A DNA stretch of 34,575 nucleotides from Bacteroidales bacterium (GCA_030630005.1 DAOVNY010000003.1:1-34575), one strand, 5' to 3'. Numbered from the stretch's first letter, positions 22,715 through 32,287 are shown. Translations and numbers: made by a program. Notes: generated by a model from the letters alone, not told the origin.

Positions 22715-24201
22715 ATCAAGCTTTTTATATTTTCTAAAATAGTTGCACTTTCTTTATCCAGTTCAGTCATATTTTTCAAAATTTCGGCAGGTTGGCGTAG
22801 TGGTGCTTCTTCGAGCGTATTCGGGTTTTTAGCGGAAAGGTCCATTTCGGCTACGCTCAATGAACTTATATCTACAGTCCAAGAATTTTCGCTTTCCTTT
22901 TGCGTTTTCTGGAACTCAACAAACTCTGCTAAATCATTTTCGTTAAGCGGATTTGTTTTGCCGAGGTTTCTGTCTAAATTCAGTTGGTAAAACCACGTTT
23001 TTTGTGTGGGCTTTCCTTTTTCAAAAAACAAAACTACGGTTTTAACACCTGCACCTGTGAAAGTTCCGCCCGGCAAATCTAAAACGGTGTGCAAATTACA
23101 ACTGTTCAATAATTCTTTACGCAAGGCAATGGAAGCATTGTCGGTATTGCTTAAAAAAGTATTTTTAATTACAACACCTGCTTTTCCACCAGCCTTCAAT
23201 ATTTTAATAAAATGCTGCAAAAACAGACTTGCAGTTTCTCCTGTTTTTATGGGAAAGTTTTGTTGCACTTCGGCACGTTCTTTTCCACCAAAAGGAGGAT
23301 TAGCCAAAATTATATCGTAACGGTTTTTTTCTTGTATATCGGCAAGGTTTTCGGCAAGTGTGTTGGTATGCACAATATTAGGGGCTTCAACACCGTGCAA
23401 AATCATATTCATAATACCAATAATATAGGCAAGCGATTTTTTCTCTTTGCCGTAAAAGGTCTTCTTTTGTAAAGTATCTGTATCGGTAGTAGAAAGAGAC
23501 ACCCTGCTGTGCGTCTTTACATTTTTAAGATATTCAAAAGCTTCCACCAAGAAACCCGCAGAACCAACCGCACCATCATAAATTTTGTTGCCAATTTGGG
23601 GAGCAACCACTTTTACTATGGTTTTAATCAGAGGTCGTGGTGTGTAGTATTCGCCACCGTTTCGTCCTGCATTTCCCATATTTTTGATTTTCCCTTCGTA
23701 CAAGTGGCTCATTTCGTGCTTTTCTTTATGAGTTCTAAAACGAAGCTCGTCAATTAAATTTACAACTTCTCGGAGATTATAACCGCTTTGAATTCTGTTT
23801 TTCAATTCGCTAAAAATCTCGCCAATTTTATATTCTATGGTATTAGCATTTTCAGCATTGGTTTTAAATTTTTTCAGATATTGGAAAAGTTCACCGTTTA
23901 CAAAGTCCACAAGGTCATCGCCTGTTAATGCGTTGTGGTCAATTCTTGTGCTGAGTCTTGTCGAAGTATTTCCGTTTTCTAATTTTGGTGCAGCCCAAGT
24001 AGTCCATTGATATTTTTTGTCAATAATTTTTTCGTAGGTTTTTCCTGAAAGTTCGGCTGCAGTCTGTTTGTCTTTTTCTAAGTCGTCCAAGTATTTCAAA
24101 AACAATACCCAAGAGGTTTGTTCTACATAATCTAATTCACTTCCACATCCTGCGTCTTTGTGGAGTATGTCGTCTATATTTTTAAAAGTCTGTTCAAACA
24201 T
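22711..24201 (-). CDS. hsdM: Type I restriction-modification DNA methyltransferase subunit
   Basis: 496 residues, normal for HsdM. The N-terminal helical domain (HsdM_N, about 5-150) is followed by the N6-adenine methylase domain: GGEYYTPRPLIKTIVKV, SAM-binding YDGAVGSAGFLVEAF (208-222, in place of the textbook DPACGTGGF), and the catalytic NPPFGG (301-306). ILKAGGKAGVVI and FTGAGVKTVVLFFEKG are also typical. It forms a complex with HsdS to methylate adenine and guards the host from HsdR. First gene of the operon; its stop overlaps the rhuM start as ATGA. No strong -7 box was recognised before it. Confidence 0.95.
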   Translation of the reverse strand: MFEQTFKNIDDILHKDAGCGSELDYVEQTSWVLFLKYLDDLEKDKQTAAELSGKTYEKIIDKKYQWTTWAAPKLENGNTSTRLSTRIDHNALTGDDLVDFVNGELFQYLKKFKTNAENANTIEYKIGEIFSELKNRIQSGYNLREVVNLIDELRFRTHKEKHEMSHLYEGKIKNMGNAGRNGGEYYTPRPLIKTIVKVVAPQIGNKIYDGAVGSAGFLVEAFEYLKNVKTHSRVSLSTTDTDTLQKKTFYGKEKKSLAYIIGIMNMILHGVEAPNIVHTNTLAENLADIQEKNRYDIILANPPFGGKERAEVQQNFPIKTGETASLFLQHFIKILKAGGKAGVVIKNTFLSNTDNASIALRKELLNSCNLHTVLDLPGGTFTGAGVKTVVLFFEKGKPTQKTWFYQLNLDRNLGKTNPLNENDLAEFVEFQKTQKESENSWTVDISSLSVAEMDLSAKNPNTLEEAPLRQPAEILKNMTELDKESATILENIKSLI

Positions 24202-24289
24202 TTATTTTCATTCTTTAATTTAATTCAAGAAAGTAAAAATACCATTAATTCAATTATACTTCCAAGATGATGAATTATTCAAAATAACA

Positions 24290-24961
24290 CTAATTTCCTA
24301 ACATCTCGGAAGATATTAATTCACCCGAATCATATAAATATGTTTCTATTATTTTTCCATCCCAGTCCCAAGAGGTTTCTTTTCCGTGCCTGACAGAATT
24401 TTTATAATGTATTTCTCTTTTCAATTTACCGTTCGGATACCAGGCTTTCATTGTTCCTGAACCATTAATATAATCTCCTATTCCTAAAACACTTCCATTT
24501 TTATCATAATACATCCATCTTCCATCAATGTTTCCATGAAAATATTCTCCTTCTATTTGTATTTGTCCATCAGAATACCATTGTTTTACAGTTCCATGAA
24601 GCGTATCATTAATATAATTTTCTTCCGAAACTTTCCTGCCGGTTACATTCCATGTTATTGAAATTCCGTTAAGCAAATTATTTTTATAGTTTTCTTCTGA
24701 TTGTTTTATCCCGTTATCAAACCATCTTATCGAGGGACCATTCAAAAGATCATCAGTATAATTAGATTGCATCTTCAGTTTTCCATCTTTATACCACCAT
24801 TTTGCAGTTCCATTTATTTTTTTTCTCTGATAATTAATTTCAGATTTTTTATTTCCATTTTCCCAATATGTTACCTCCGTATTATTGCAGGAAACTAAAA
24901 AAAATGTAATGATAAAAATAAGTGGTAAAATTTTTTGATTTGTTTTTATATTGATTCTCAT
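24290..24961 (-). CDS. MORN-variant (YwqK-like) repeat lipoprotein
   Basis: 223 residues. A signal peptide ends at FFLVSC (lipobox Cys25). The rest is about eight repeats of roughly 22 residues built around W(Y/F)xxGxxxxxxxYxxxxxxG, for example KWWYKDGKLKMQSNYTDDLL and QWYSDGQIQIEGEYFHGNID. Such MORN-variant repeats form an extended beta structure; YwqK-type labels call them antitoxins, but that is not supported for lipoproteins of this kind. It starts 13 bases after the stop of the LysM gene and is probably co-transcribed with it. Likely at the outer membrane, function unknown. Confidence 0.85.
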   Translation of the reverse strand: MRINIKTNQKILPLIFIITFFLVSCNNTEVTYWENGNKKSEINYQRKKINGTAKWWYKDGKLKMQSNYTDDLLNGPSIRWFDNGIKQSEENYKNNLLNGISITWNVTGRKVSEENYINDTLHGTVKQWYSDGQIQIEGEYFHGNIDGRWMYYDKNGSVLGIGDYINGSGTMKAWYPNGKLKREIHYKNSVRHGKETSWDWDGKIIETYLYDSGELISSEMLGN

Positions 24962-24974
24962 TATTTATTAGGTT

Positions 24975-27482
24975 CTACTCCTTAAACACAACATTATCAA
25001 CTTTGTGAACTTCATAATTCTTATACCTTTTAATATTCCAGTAAATATTCTCGAAACCATTCATATTTATTTGTTTATCAAAATAATAATTTGTTTGAAG
25101 AAGTGGAGGATGATAATAAGGAAGGCATTCCTCAAAATCTTTTCCAAATTTCATAAGTGCATTGAAAAAATACCATCCAATATCAAAACCAGTATATGCC
25201 AGATTATTTGGTTCGGTTTTATATTTACTTCTGAAACTGTCAATAAATCTTTGCACACCCTCATTATTATAATCAATAAAAGCAGAAGAAAATGTATGAA
25301 AATCAAGATTTACTAACATTTCCGTATCCAAATCTCTAATTTTATCCCATTGAGGCAAGCCAATCAATTGGATATCAAAAGTGTCGCGAAGAATATTTAA
25401 TCTTGAAAGAATATCAGTTACAAATGATTTATCATCTGAAAAAATGATAATAATATTTTTTCGTTTAACAGATGCATTTTCAATTATTCCATAAATACTG
25501 TCACGGGAATATATTATTTCGGTAATTGAATTATTAAAAGTGATAGTATCGGGTAATAATCCCAGTGTGTCGTTATAATACAAAGTACCTTCAAATGCTA
25601 TACTGTCCATTATTTCGCCTTCGGCAAGACTTGTATCCCTGACAGAACATTCGGCAAGAAGATTATTCAGATAAAAGGTTGAAACTTTAATACTGTCAAC
25701 AATAATTTTATTCAGGGTATCAGAAAACTCTTCAAACACCTTAGATTCTTTATAATGATTATGTCTCAACAAAAATATCTTCGAATCAGTGTAAGTCTCC
25801 GAAATATATGCTTTCATTTGTTCTGTTTGTTCCTGTATTGAGGGCTGAACCTTAAAAACATAAGGATTATTAAAAATTATCTCCTGTCGTTGAGCTAAAG
25901 GATTTACAATTCTGATTTTAAAAAGACGCGCAAAATTGGCAGCAAGTGTAAAACTTTCGCTATACAAAGGTCCAATTATTAAATCCATATTAATGAGCAA
26001 AGGATCCTGCAAAACCTTAATGGTTTTTGTAATATTCTGATCAACATCATAAATATGGAGATTTAGTTTTAAGCCCATTTTTTCAAGCGAATCTACTGCA
26101 AGCATCACCCCTTCATACATCTGGACAAAATGAAACGAAGGGCTTTTATCAAATTTTTTCAGATCATCAAAATCTTCAATATTCAAACTATCAATTTCTT
26201 CGAGATACAAAGGCAGCATTAAAGCTACATTATATGTTTTTTCGGAGTTTTGTGAGTTTGCAAAACAGTTTAAACTATCATAATTTGTGATTTCCCTTTT
26301 AACAATAATTTTCCGAAGCAGGCTTGTATCGGGTATATAATCAGGTTCGGGATCGGGCTTAACCGGAATTCGCACATAATCACCTTCTCTGACAACTCTA
26401 TAAACTCCCGGATTCATATCTTCTATTTCTTCAACTGCAAGTTCATATTTACGGGCTAAACGGCGTAAACTTATCCTATTACGTTCTACTTTGTGGAAGA
26501 TGTAGTTTTTACTATTTTTTTTTTGAGGGATTTTTATTTTTTGTCCTTGAGAAATTCCGTGATCTAATCCGGGATTAAGGCTTTTCAATTCTTCAATACT
26601 CACTTTGTATTTAAGTGCTATTCCATAAAGGGTTTCGTATCTACTAACTGTGTGAATCGTATAATTTTTTTTCTTATCTTGATCAACTTTCACATTTTCT
26701 ATTTCAGCAACTTTCAAAATAGAAGCACCTTCGGGTATTTTAATAATCTGACCTATACTAATATCCGTACCTAAAGAAGGATTAGCTTTCCTTAATTCAT
26801 TAATTGGGACAGCATATTTTCTGGAAATCCTGTATAGATTTTCTTTTGCCTTAACAACATGATTAAAATACTTTTGATCTTTTTGTTTTGGCAGATATGT
26901 TGTTTTTGCAGGTTTTTGAATATCAGTTGTTACTTTTGGTTTAGTTTTTTGTGGCTTAAAAACATCAATCGAAGTTTTTGGTTCTGTAATTACTTCATCA
27001 TTCTGCATACTAACCGGAATCTTAATATATTCTCCTTCCCGCAAAGGCACACGAACATCCTGATTAGCATATTCTATATCTCCGATCGGAACCATATAAA
27101 TTTTTGAAATCTCCTGAAAAGTTTCACCTTTTGTGGCAACATGAAAAAAGTAATCAAAATTTTTCATGGTAATTGATCTGGATATTTTTGCTTCGCGACT
27201 GGTAACAGGTATCTTTAATATTTGTCCAAGCCCGATACTTTCTTTTGAACCCGGGTTTTCAAAAATTATATCTTCAACAGGGACAGAATAAACCTTTGAA
27301 ATTGAATATAAAGTATGACCTTTTTGAACTTCGTGCATATAATAAGACTTCCCGTTGATAAATTTAACAAGATCGGATTTCATAATTGGATTTTGACCCT
27401 GCACCTGTGAAAGCAAAACGGTGTTAAAACAAATTAACATTGACAAAATACCTAAGAATCTTTTAACTAACGAAGTATGCAT
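24975..27482 (-). CDS. Five-LysM protein fused to a periplasmic-binding-like domain
   Basis: 835 residues with an N-terminal signal peptide. Five LysM domains lie at about 48-93, 112-157, 205-250, 274-319 and 327-373, each with the pattern HxVxxGxTLYxIS...V...I...NPxxxxxIxxGQxIKIP. From about residue 417 a ligand-binding fold of the type I periplasmic-binding (LivJ-like) class begins (YNVALMLPLYLEEID, MYEGVMLAVDSLEKMG, DLIIGPLYSESFTLAA, LAYTGFDIGWYFFNAL). LysM modules bind peptidoglycan; the second half may sense or bind a small ligand or act structurally. A MORN lipoprotein gene follows. Role in cell-wall sensing or remodelling is inference. Confidence 0.9.
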   Translation of the reverse strand: MHTSLVKRFLGILSMLICFNTVLLSQVQGQNPIMKSDLVKFINGKSYYMHEVQKGHTLYSISKVYSVPVEDIIFENPGSKESIGLGQILKIPVTSREAKISRSITMKNFDYFFHVATKGETFQEISKIYMVPIGDIEYANQDVRVPLREGEYIKIPVSMQNDEVITEPKTSIDVFKPQKTKPKVTTDIQKPAKTTYLPKQKDQKYFNHVVKAKENLYRISRKYAVPINELRKANPSLGTDISIGQIIKIPEGASILKVAEIENVKVDQDKKKNYTIHTVSRYETLYGIALKYKVSIEELKSLNPGLDHGISQGQKIKIPQKKNSKNYIFHKVERNRISLRRLARKYELAVEEIEDMNPGVYRVVREGDYVRIPVKPDPEPDYIPDTSLLRKIIVKREITNYDSLNCFANSQNSEKTYNVALMLPLYLEEIDSLNIEDFDDLKKFDKSPSFHFVQMYEGVMLAVDSLEKMGLKLNLHIYDVDQNITKTIKVLQDPLLINMDLIIGPLYSESFTLAANFARLFKIRIVNPLAQRQEIIFNNPYVFKVQPSIQEQTEQMKAYISETYTDSKIFLLRHNHYKESKVFEEFSDTLNKIIVDSIKVSTFYLNNLLAECSVRDTSLAEGEIMDSIAFEGTLYYNDTLGLLPDTITFNNSITEIIYSRDSIYGIIENASVKRKNIIIIFSDDKSFVTDILSRLNILRDTFDIQLIGLPQWDKIRDLDTEMLVNLDFHTFSSAFIDYNNEGVQRFIDSFRSKYKTEPNNLAYTGFDIGWYFFNALMKFGKDFEECLPYYHPPLLQTNYYFDKQINMNGFENIYWNIKRYKNYEVHKVDNVVFKE

Positions 27483-27914
27483 ATTTATTTCTGTGAGAAA
27501 TTCAAAAAAACAAAACCAAAAATAATAAAATTTCTGTTATGTAAACGAAAATATTTAATAAAAATTACTTGATAAATTATTAATTGGGGAATCCATGTAA
27601 ACGTATTGTGGTCGTATGAGTATTGGAGTGGTGGAGTGGTGGAGTGGTGAGTCCACTCCGAAAAGTGCTTTGGGCTAAAGCCCCTTATGTTTGTTTAGAT
27701 GTTTATATCCACGTCCTAAAGAACGTGGCAATTCAAAAGTTATTGCAATTCAATGAATTACCCTGCCATTTATGGCAGGGGTAAAAAAAATTATACAGAA
27801 GAAAATGGACTTTAGTCCATAATAAATTGCTTTTCGGAGTGACTTCATTATTCCAACCATCCTCCAACAATTACCAACAATTACAACTAATTACAATAAA
27901 TTACAACAAACCAC
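27483..27914. repeat. REP-type palindrome cluster in a 432-base gene-free region
   Basis: No reading frame is supported. The region holds three tandem GGAGTGGT octamers (about 27625-27648) and then a module bounded by the 12-bp inverted pair CACTCCGAAAAG (27654-27665) and its complement (27830-27841). Inside are four hairpins: GGGCTAAAGCCC (27672-27683), CCACGT...ACGTGG (27709-27728), CCCTGCCATTTATGGCAGGG (27761-27780) and ATGGACTTTAGTCCAT (27805-27820). This is the style of clustered REP elements mobilised by RAYT proteins. The -7 box of the LysM gene lies at its left edge. Confidence 0.85.
27517..27524 (-). promoter_or_regulatory. -7 box of the LysM gene
   Basis: TATTTTTG on the minus strand, matching TAnnTTTG, 35 bases upstream of the ATG at 27482. 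Confidence 0.45.
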
Positions 27915-29444
27915 CTATTCCCACTCAATAGTTGCAGGAGGTTTTGAGCTGATATCATAAACAACCCTGTTTACTCCTTTCACCTTATTTATTATGTCGC
28001 TCGAAATTTTCGCCAGAAATTCATAAGGCAATTGCGACCAGTCGGCAGTCATACCATCGGTTGAGCCAACAGCCCTCAAGGCAACAACATTTTCATAAGT
28101 TCTTTCATCGCCCATCACACCTACAGATTGAACGGGTAAAAGTATTGCACCTGCCTGCCAAATTTTATGATAAAGACCGTTTTCTTTCAATCCTTCAACA
28201 TAAATATGATCAACATCCTGCAAAATTCTAACTTTTTCATTTGTTATTTCTCCGAGTATTCTGATACCAAGTCCCGGTCCCGGAAACGGATGTCTGTTTA
28301 AAATATCAGGAGACATTCCAAGTGCATTTCCAATTTTTCGAACTTCATCTTTAAAAAGAGAATTTAAAGGTTCAACGATTTTAAGTTTCATAAAATCGGG
28401 CAAACCGCCAACATTATGATGAGATTTTATGGTAGCTGAAGGACCGTTAACCGAAACAGATTCGATAACATCAGGGTAAATTGTACCCTGTGCCAACCAT
28501 TTTACATCTTGAATTTTATGAGCTTCGTCATCAAAAACTTTGATAAAAGCATTTCCAATTATCTTACGTTTTTTCTCGGGGTCGCTAACTCCTTTCAAGC
28601 GATTAATAAAAAGATCTTTTGCATCAACACCTTTAATATTCAGTCCCATGTGTTGATATTGATCGAGAACTGATTCAAATTCATATTTCCGCAAAAGTCC
28701 GTTATCAACAAAAATACAATGCAGATTTTTACCAATTGCTTTGTGTAAAAGAACTGCCGCCACAGAAGAATCAACTCCACCCGAAATTCCGAGTACAACT
28801 TTATCATTTCCAAGCTTTTGTTTTAAACCGGAAATTGTAGTTTCAATAAAAGATGAGGGAGTCCATGAACCACCACATCCGCAAATATCTGAAACAAAAT
28901 TTCTTAACAATATCTTACCTTCTGTCGTATGATAAACTTCAGGATGAAACTGAATACCATAAGTCTTCTCATTTTTGATATGATAAACAGCAAACTGTAC
29001 ATCTGAAGTCCCTGCAATAACTTCATAGTCATCGGGTGCATTTAAAATTGTATCGCCATGCGACATCCATACCTGCGTGCCTTCACTTAATCCTTTAGTC
29101 AATTCGTTTTCCGAATTTATATTTGAAAGATTTGCCCTGCCATATTCACGAATTTCCGATGGAAGCACTTCTCCCCCGCATTGTTGCACTATGTATTGTG
29201 CACCATAACACACTCCAAGTACGGGATACTTTTTTCTTATTTTTGAAAGATTAATTTGAGGTGCATTTTTATCACTCACCGAAAACGGACTACCTGATAA
29301 AATAACACCTTTTATATTTTTTGTCATTTCCGGTATTTTATTATACGGATGTATTTCGCAATAAACATTTAATTCCCTCACTCTGCGTGCAATAAGTTGA
29401 GTATATTGAGAACCAAAATCTAAAATTAAAATTATTTCTTCCAT
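27915..29444 (-). CDS. guaA: GMP synthase (glutamine-hydrolysing)
   Basis: 509 residues from the Met at 29444 ([21 protein letters not shown]). The frame to 29492 adds a Cys/Lys-rich leader foreign to the family. The enzyme converts XMP, ATP and glutamine to GMP in the last step of guanine nucleotide synthesis. The glutamine amidotransferase half has Cys79 in GVCYGAQY and His167/Glu169 in FHPE. The ATP-pyrophosphatase half has SGGVDSS (221-227), and the C-terminal dimer domain ends KPPATIEWE. All catalytic residues are present. A -7-like box lies only five bases before the ATG, so the transcript may be leaderless. Confidence 0.97.
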   Translation of the reverse strand: MEEIILILDFGSQYTQLIARRVRELNVYCEIHPYNKIPEMTKNIKGVILSGSPFSVSDKNAPQINLSKIRKKYPVLGVCYGAQYIVQQCGGEVLPSEIREYGRANLSNINSENELTKGLSEGTQVWMSHGDTILNAPDDYEVIAGTSDVQFAVYHIKNEKTYGIQFHPEVYHTTEGKILLRNFVSDICGCGGSWTPSSFIETTISGLKQKLGNDKVVLGISGGVDSSVAAVLLHKAIGKNLHCIFVDNGLLRKYEFESVLDQYQHMGLNIKGVDAKDLFINRLKGVSDPEKKRKIIGNAFIKVFDDEAHKIQDVKWLAQGTIYPDVIESVSVNGPSATIKSHHNVGGLPDFMKLKIVEPLNSLFKDEVRKIGNALGMSPDILNRHPFPGPGLGIRILGEITNEKVRILQDVDHIYVEGLKENGLYHKIWQAGAILLPVQSVGVMGDERTYENVVALRAVGSTDGMTADWSQLPYEFLAKISSDIINKVKGVNRVVYDISSKPPATIEWE

Positions 29445-29448
29445 TTTG

Positions 29449-29456
29449 CAAAGATA
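29449..29456 (-). promoter_or_regulatory. -7 box very close to the guaA start
   Basis: TATCTTTG on the minus strand fits TAnnTTTG, with its 3' end five bases upstream of the guaA ATG. If used, transcription would start at or next to the A of the start codon. No -33 TTTG at normal distance. Confidence 0.35.
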
Positions 29457-29497
29457 TTGATTTTTGTTAATTTTACATCGAGAAAAACACAAACATC

Positions 29498-29944
29498 ATG
29501 GCAACAAAAAAAAGCAAAAATAATATCTACAAATCTCTCTTTTTTCTAACATTAATAATTCTAATATCTTTTGTTATTACAGTTTACATAAAGTGTCCTG
29601 AAGCTTTTAATTTTTCTAAAGAAAATGATTCAAAAACTATCTCATCCGAATTAACAAAAAATACATGGGTAAGCAATATTGACGGAGCAATGTTAAATTT
29701 TAATACGGATAATACTTTTGGAATAGATATTCCTTCTGTTGAATCATCTGCAAAAATAACAGGAAAATACATAATTGAAGAGGATAATATTTCTTTCACT
29801 TTTGATCCGGAATCAGATGTTTGTAATAAAGAACAGGGAAAATACACTTATAAAATAACTGCTGAAAAACTCGAATTTAAAGTCGTTTCTGATAATTGCA
29901 AATCGCGGAAATACCAATGGACAGCGGGTTGGTTTAAGTTGTAA
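29498..29944 (+). CDS. Small membrane-anchored protein with lipocalin-like domain
   Basis: 148 residues. A Lys-rich start is followed by one membrane segment (about 13-32), then a beta-rich domain with TWVSNIDGAMLNFNTDNTFG, GKYIIEEDNISFTFD, GKYTYKITAEKLEFKVVSDNCKSR. The pattern is like lipocalin-like domains of small Bacteroidetes envelope proteins, with two Cys (VCN, NCK) that may form a disulfide in the periplasm. Divergent from guaA; its stop codon directly abuts the stop of the convergent M23 peptidase gene with no spacer. No specific function recognised. Confidence 0.75.
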   Translation: MATKKSKNNIYKSLFFLTLIILISFVITVYIKCPEAFNFSKENDSKTISSELTKNTWVSNIDGAMLNFNTDNTFGIDIPSVESSAKITGKYIIEEDNISFTFDPESDVCNKEQGKYTYKITAEKLEFKVVSDNCKSRKYQWTAGWFKL

Positions 29945-31678
29945 CTAATAAATCACATTCGCTTTAAAAGAACTTTCATTCCCGCAATTATCCGTAACTT
30001 TTAATTCAAAAACATTTTTGCCTTTTTTCATGTGTTTATCAATAAAGTACGTCAGCTTATCATTTTTAGCATCGTACTCCATCAAAACCCATTTTCCATT
30101 CAAAGTTCCACGATAAGTATCTATGCCGGATAATTTATCGGTAATCTCAATTACAATGGTTTTATATCTGCGTATTTTTTTATTATTATGAATATTTAAT
30201 GCTTTGATCTTAGGAGGTTCTGTATCCAACATCACAGCAAATTTCCCAAAACTTCTTAAACGTGTTTCAATAAATCCATCTTTATAAATACCACCAAAAG
30301 ACGCAGGATCTTCGTCATCTTCAAGCAGAACAATAATCGCTTTATCACGATATTTTTCAGGAAGATTATCAGGTTTTAAACTAAGTTTATATTTTTTATG
30401 AACAGGAGTATTTTCATTATGAATATGAAAAATACGGGAAATACAATTATCTTCAGCTTCAGTAGTTTTATATTGAAAATTGAACGAGCTGTAAAAAGAA
30501 TTCTTCGGGAAAACCGCAATAATATTTTCATTCTCAAACTTATTCTCTACATCAAATTTAAATTCATTTAAAGAGTCGGTTTTTGTATTTACAGTTTCAA
30601 TAATTTTACAAGGCGGACAACTTTTTACCGTAAAATTTAATTTGGAAGAATTATTATAAACATCCTTTACAACATAGGTAATTTTATGATAAGATGAATC
30701 TGTAAAACTAACCACACCGTAATTCAGGACACTGTCATAAATACTGAGTTTATTATTGGGTTCAACAAAACTTTTTTGTATTCGGCGCTTATTTTTTTTA
30801 AATTCTCCATAATCAATCAAACTGTTAATATATCTTGATTCGTTGAATGAAAATCCATCAATACTATGCGAATAATACAAAATCGAATCAACATAAAGTT
30901 CAATAGAATAAATCCCGTTTCTGTTTGCTGCATCGTTGTGTAAATCATAGGTTTCAATACCAAAAGTAATATTACCACTCAATTTGATTGTGTCATTTCC
31001 TTGCAGTCGATGTTTTGAACCCCATCCAGCTATTTTATATTCAAACGGCTTATTAGAATTATTTACCAAAGAATTACTTTTCATTGGATAAACCATTATT
31101 GTTTTGATTTTCGGACGGTAATAATCATCTATTCGAATTCCGAAAAGTAAGGGATTTACAGGACGTTCAGACTTTTCTTCTCTGAGTTCAAAATGCAGAT
31201 GAGGACCTTCCGAGCCTCCCGAATTTCCTGAAAAAGCAATTACATCACCTTTCTTTATTTTTATTTTATCCTTGTCGGGAAAAATATTTACCACATATTC
31301 TTCACGTTCGTATTGCTTTTCCAGAACAAGTTTCTGTATCTTTTTATTAAATTTGCTAAGGTGCGCATAAACCGAAACATATCCGTTTGGATGAGTAATA
31401 TAAAGTGCTTTTCCAAAACCATCTGACGCAACTTTGATCCTTGAAACATAACCATCGGCAACAGCGTAAATATTTTCACCTGTCGAACCGTTTGTTTTAA
31501 TATCAATTCCCGAATGAAAATGATCTGTGCGAAGTTCACCGAAAGTCCCGGAAAGTTTTATTGTAAAATTAATTGGTGATCTGAAATAGTTCTTCGGATA
31601 CTCTTTTTGAGAGTATGCTGTGATTGCAAACGCAAAAAGTAATATTAAAGTGGTTAAATTGGTTTTGTTTCTGATCAT
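29945..31678 (-). CDS. M23-family peptidase (LytM-type) with large C-terminal region
   Basis: 577 residues with a signal peptide (to about residue 23). The LytM/M23 domain is at about 47-175: HFHSGIDIK with His55 and Asp59, and GPHLHFELR with His160 and His162, so the zinc ligands and catalytic His are present. The M23 domain is N-terminal, followed by about 400 residues of beta-rich sequence ending with an Ig-like segment (DTEPPKIKALNI, ITDKLSGIDTYRG, FELKVTDNCGNESSF). M23 enzymes cut peptidoglycan cross-links or act as regulators of such enzymes. The arrangement is common in Bacteroidetes. Ends directly against the preceding plus-strand gene. Confidence 0.93.
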   Translation of the reverse strand: MIRNKTNLTTLILLFAFAITAYSQKEYPKNYFRSPINFTIKLSGTFGELRTDHFHSGIDIKTNGSTGENIYAVADGYVSRIKVASDGFGKALYITHPNGYVSVYAHLSKFNKKIQKLVLEKQYEREEYVVNIFPDKDKIKIKKGDVIAFSGNSGGSEGPHLHFELREEKSERPVNPLLFGIRIDDYYRPKIKTIMVYPMKSNSLVNNSNKPFEYKIAGWGSKHRLQGNDTIKLSGNITFGIETYDLHNDAANRNGIYSIELYVDSILYYSHSIDGFSFNESRYINSLIDYGEFKKNKRRIQKSFVEPNNKLSIYDSVLNYGVVSFTDSSYHKITYVVKDVYNNSSKLNFTVKSCPPCKIIETVNTKTDSLNEFKFDVENKFENENIIAVFPKNSFYSSFNFQYKTTEAEDNCISRIFHIHNENTPVHKKYKLSLKPDNLPEKYRDKAIIVLLEDDEDPASFGGIYKDGFIETRLRSFGKFAVMLDTEPPKIKALNIHNNKKIRRYKTIVIEITDKLSGIDTYRGTLNGKWVLMEYDAKNDKLTYFIDKHMKKGKNVFELKVTDNCGNESSFKANVIY

Positions 31679-31743
31679 ATAAATTTGTTTCTGGTTGCTT
31701 GTTTCTGGCTGATTGATAATTTAGGTTAAATCAGTTTTTGCAT

Positions 31744-31776
31744 AAATCCTCCAGATTTTAAAAATCTGGAGGATTT
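31744..31776. repeat. 33-bp palindrome, copy 1
   Basis: AAATCCTCCAGATTTT faces AAAATCTGGAGGATTT around one base, followed by CGA. It lies between the divergent M23 and lipoprotein genes. An almost identical palindrome, also followed by CGA, is at 32333-32365 on the other side of the lipoprotein gene. Confidence 0.92.
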
Positions 31777-31819
31777 CGATAAAAAATTACTTTTTTACAA
31801 AAGTAATTTTTATTAATTT

Positions 31820-31827
31820 TACATTTG
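31820..31827 (+). promoter_or_regulatory. -7 box of the small lipoprotein gene
   Basis: TACATTTG matches TAnnTTTG, 28 bases before the ATG at 31856. Confidence 0.45.
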
Positions 31828-31855
31828 ATCTTTTTGAAATAAAATTATTAAACTG

Positions 31856-32287
31856 ATGCCTAAAAAACTTTTTCCGATTATTTTATTAACACTTGGACTG
31901 ATATTATTTTCGGGCTGTTACAAAAGGGCTGAATTAGCTTCGATATATAAAGTTGATGTAAACTTTGAAATAACAGTTTTAGATAACCTTAGTAATCCGG
32001 TTATAGGTGAATTTGTTTATTATCGTATGTTAAAATATACAGGCTACAGTAATACTGCTTCAGATATTAATGAAGATAAGGATCTTACCGATAATGAAGG
32101 TAAGATATATCTCACATACACATGTATCTTAAATCCGACAGAAATTGTTCGTTTATATTGCATGCTTAACGGATTCGATGATCCAAATATAGGACTCGAA
32201 ACAATATTTTACGACGATGTGGAAGCAGCAAGTTTCGATGGAGAATATGCGTTAATTGATAGAAAAATTACTTTATATAAGGATTAG
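31856..32287 (+). CDS. Small lipoprotein with a beta-sandwich (Ig/carboxypeptidase-regulatory-like) domain
   Basis: 143 residues. The lipoprotein signal MPKKLFPIILLTLGLILFSG precedes Cys21. The rest reads like one beta-sandwich domain: VDVNFEITVLDNLSNPVIGEFVYYRM, DLTDNEGKIYLTYTC, EYALIDRKITLYKD. The phrase V.D..G...V..A.V....T...G resembles carboxypeptidase-regulatory-like or Ig-like adhesin modules, but family assignment is weak. It has its own -7 box and stands alone between two copies of a 33-bp palindrome, a sign that it may be part of a moved unit. Function unknown. Confidence 0.8.
   Translation: MPKKLFPIILLTLGLILFSGCYKRAELASIYKVDVNFEITVLDNLSNPVIGEFVYYRMLKYTGYSNTASDINEDKDLTDNEGKIYLTYTCILNPTEIVRLYCMLNGFDDPNIGLETIFYDDVEAASFDGEYALIDRKITLYKD

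Noticed and set aside
24290-27482. MORN lipoprotein and LysM protein as a toxin-antitoxin pair, following the YwqK antitoxin label.
   Set aside because: Both have export signals and envelope domains; nothing toxin-like is present.
29445-29492. N-terminal extension of GuaA from the Met at 29492.
   Set aside because: The family start [13 protein letters not shown] is at 29444, and the extension overlaps the promoter-like box.
31744-31776. Intrinsic terminator.
   Set aside because: It lies between divergent promoters, lacks a proper T-run and has a near-identical copy elsewhere, so it is a dispersed repeat.
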